Source: a bacterium
Lineage (GTDB): Bacteria > Bacteroidota > Ignavibacteria > Kapaibacteriales > UBA2268
Direction of reading: 5' to 3'
Assembly (NCBI GenBank): GCA_030426865.1
Contig: JAUHXN010000147.1
Location: 1 to 7,257 of the forward strand
Length of the DNA stretch: 7,257 bases
This document shows positions 5,982-7,257 of the stretch, piece after piece. The notes below the pieces were generated by a model. It did no database searches. It was not told the origin of the DNA and saw nothing but the letters and a program-made list of their open reading frames with translations. The first letter of the stretch is position 1. Each line of letters begins with the position of its first letter. Both the position numbers and the translations under genes were made by a program.

Positions 5982-6271
5982 TGAGTTACACCTACTTCAA
6001 TCTCAATAAATGGCTTCATATTAACAATCGAGCTTACTCTTACTACTCCATCTGAATCATCTAGATTTTCAAAATAATCTAATAATTCAGCTCTTATATT
6101 TTCAAGCTCTTCAATTCGTTTTTTTGATTTTATATCATCTTTCCCGTATTTAATATCATTACTGAATATTTTTTGACTATGAAATTGAATTTTAAAGTTT
6201 ATCAATTCTAAAAGTACAACTTTAGCTTCCTCTATAGTGAATGTACTATCTATTAATTTGAACTCTCTCAT
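5978..6271 (-). CDS. 97-aa unknown protein, predicted helical hairpin
   Basis: No family recognised. The protein is soluble and charged. Residues 12-40 (FTIEEAKVVLLELINFKIQF and on) and 46-70 (KDDIKSKKRIEELENIRAELL and on) predict two long amphipathic helices that could pack as an antiparallel coiled coil. A short beta-prone tail follows, VVRVSSIVNMKPFIEIEVGV (76-95). It overlaps the 60-aa gene upstream and tsaC downstream by 4 bp each (ATGA), and GAGGT (6278-6282) lies 6 bases before the ATG, so it is well supported as a translated gene. It does not resemble the PII-like SbtB despite a similar length. Position suggests a role connected with tsaC, sbtA or the small membrane protein, but nothing in the sequence proves it. 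Confidence 0.8.
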   Translation of the reverse strand: MREFKLIDSTFTIEEAKVVLLELINFKIQFHSQKIFSNDIKYGKDDIKSKKRIEELENIRAELLDYFENLDDSDGVVRVSSIVNMKPFIEIEVGVTQ

Positions 6272-6450
6272 CGTGTTACCTCATATTTATGATTTTGAAA
6301 ATTATTTAAAAAAATTAGTCCTAATGCTATTGATAATGAAAATAGTAACTTATATGAAACTACATCCTGTGCTACTATGGCACTTATTCCTAAAATAATT
6401 GCGGCTAATAAGCAACAGTAATTAGAAATCTGTTTTATAATTTTAAACAT
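6268..6450 (-). CDS. Small two-helix membrane protein (60 aa), unknown function
   Basis: Two hydrophobic segments, about residues 9-28 (YCCLLAAIILGISAIVA) and 33-50 (YKLLFSLSIALGLIFL), are joined by a short turn with D29. Basic residues at the N-terminus (K3, K6) and C-terminus (H, K, R) predict both ends in the cytoplasm. A pair of cysteines (C12, C13) sits at the start of helix 1. It starts 17 bp after icd behind a strong Shine-Dalgarno sequence and ends in an ATGA overlap with the 97-aa gene. No family is recognised. A partner for the 97-aa protein is possible from the coupling, but unproven. Confidence 0.78.
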   Translation of the reverse strand: MFKIIKQISNYCCLLAAIILGISAIVAQDVVSYKLLFSLSIALGLIFLNNFQNHKYEVTR

Positions 6451-6455
6451 AATTA

Positions 6456-6462
6456 CTCCTTT
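6456..6462 (-). promoter_or_regulatory. Shine-Dalgarno sequence of the 60-aa gene
   Basis: AAAGGAG on the minus strand lies 5 bases before the ATG at 6450, in the 17-bp gap after the icd stop. It is a near-perfect anti-16S complement and confirms that this small reading frame is translated. Confidence 0.75.
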
Positions 6463-6467
6463 ATTTA

Positions 6468-7257
6468 TTATTGGCCTTGGCCAAGTGAATATGATTTAAT
6501 TCCGTCAAATGAATATAAGTTCTCAGTTTTTATCGCATCTAGTCCTAATTCATTACATTTTATTAATAAATCAATTATTTGATTTTTTGAAACTCTATTT
6601 TCATTAATATATTTGAATCGACATCTCCAATGATCAGTACAGAATGTTTCTTCGAATCCTTTAGGCCAAACCATTATACCTCTGTTTGTTATCATGTCTA
6701 ATGCTATTAGGTTTGTGTTAAGCTTTTCTAATATACTAGCAAGCTCATTAGGGTTTGTGCCTTTCCAGTGTATAAACAAATCTACACCTTCTAATTCCTT
6801 TTTCTTAGATTCTTTTCTATTATATTTAGGTATCTCAATTCTATTGTTAGTTGGGTATACTATTTCTTTGAGTGTTTTGGGCTTATTCCCAAGATTAGCT
6901 ATGATTTCATCTGCAAATTCGGTAGTAGTCAACTTTCTTCTACTTATATTTTTATTATAAATATCAGCAGTATGTAAACCATTCTCAATGGTAACCAACC
7001 AAGCGTTATGAATAGATTCTGCTATATTATTTTGACCTAAATGGTTCAGCATCATTATAGCTCCATTTAATAATCCAGATGGATTTGCTATATTTTTGTT
7101 AGCTATATCTGGGGCTGAGCCATGTATTGCCTCAAACATAGCACATTGCTCACCTATATTAGAGGACCCGGCTAAACCAACTGAACCTGTTATCTGTGCT
7201 GCTATATCTGATATTATATCGCCATATAGATTTGGCATTACGATTACATCAAAATGT
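6468..7257 (-). CDS. icd: Isocitrate dehydrogenase, Thermus-type with C-terminal domain, 3' part (gene continues past the right edge)
   Basis: The last 262 complete codons are present; the frame is open to the edge and reads HFDVIVMPNLYGDIISD, the conserved metal/substrate region of decarboxylating dehydrogenases, so the ATG at 7238 is internal. The cofactor loop HGSAPDIANKNIANPSG follows, then TADIYN. After about residue 125 (counted from that ATG) comes the extra C-terminal domain of Thermus-like enzymes: DLFIHWKG, LIALDMITNRGIMVWPKGF, ETFCTDHWRCRF (197-208) and TENLYSFDGIKSYSLGQGQ at the end. The enzyme oxidatively decarboxylates isocitrate to 2-oxoglutarate in the TCA cycle. Compared with E. 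coli Icd, the NADP-contacting K344, Y345, Y391 and R395 are D, I, A and N here, which predicts NAD+ use. Homoisocitrate or isopropylmalate dehydrogenase is excluded by the C-terminal domain. Confidence 0.93.
   Translation of the reverse strand, partial: HFDVIVMPNLYGDIISDIAAQITGSVGLAGSSNIGEQCAMFEAIHGSAPDIANKNIANPSGLLNGAIMMLNHLGQNNIAESIHNAWLVTIENGLHTADIYNKNISRRKLTTTEFADEIIANLGNKPKTLKEIVYPTNNRIEIPKYNRKESKKKELEGVDLFIHWKGTNPNELASILEKLNTNLIALDMITNRGIMVWPKGFEETFCTDHWRCRFKYINENRVSKNQIIDLLIKCNELGLDAIKTENLYSFDGIKSYSLGQGQ

Noticed and set aside
5978..6271. 97-aa protein as the PII-like SbtB partner of SbtA
   Set aside because: It is mainly helical and lacks the ferredoxin-like strands and the T-loop region of SbtB.
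6694..6960. Plus-strand open frame of 88 codons with hydrophobic stretches
   Set aside because: Antisense to the conserved C-terminal domain of icd.

Overview
The window is an AT-rich bacterial chromosome segment in which every supportable gene lies on the minus strand, so transcription runs from high to low coordinates. A Bacteroidota-type genome is suggested by a TonB-linked receptor with a carboxypeptidase-regulatory-like N-terminal domain and an acidic tail after the barrel, a TTTG-N19-TAnnTTTG-type promoter before it, and isocitrate dehydrogenase with the C-terminal domain known from Thermus. Clear Shine-Dalgarno sequences before several genes are unusual for core Bacteroidia and Flavobacteriia. 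They hint at a basal or sister lineage (Ignavibacteria, Kapabacteria or similar); this placement is inference.

Right block (7257 to 4057), one tightly packed operon: the 3' part of icd, a 60-aa two-helix membrane protein, a 97-aa unknown protein, tsaC/sua5 (t6A tRNA modification) and an SbtA-family sodium/bicarbonate permease. Junctions are +17, -4, -4 and -1 bp, so translational coupling is likely throughout. TsaC consumes bicarbonate and SbtA imports it, which makes that junction the most suggestive functional link in the window.

Middle block (4056 to 770): a 296-bp spacer holds what looks like the decayed C-terminal tail of another TonB-dependent receptor, a 24-bp direct repeat, a good Bacteroidota-type promoter and a 14-bp perfect palindrome just before the next start codon. 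An intact 792-aa outer-membrane TonB-linked receptor follows, with a SAM-dependent methyltransferase starting directly after its stop codon.

Left block (652 to 1): a second compact cluster with its own possible promoter. It contains a 49-aa HicB-like protein, an 81-aa protein with a loose resemblance to small immunity proteins, a 55-aa two-helix membrane protein and the first 18 codons of apt (adenine phosphoribosyltransferase), which overlaps the 55-aa gene by 4 bp. The 49-aa and 55-aa genes and the apt start are short and were found by translating the minus strand by hand.

There are no RNA genes, CRISPR arrays, insertion sequences or convincing intrinsic terminators. The segment is mostly housekeeping; the accessory signal is in the small unknown proteins and the spacer remnant.
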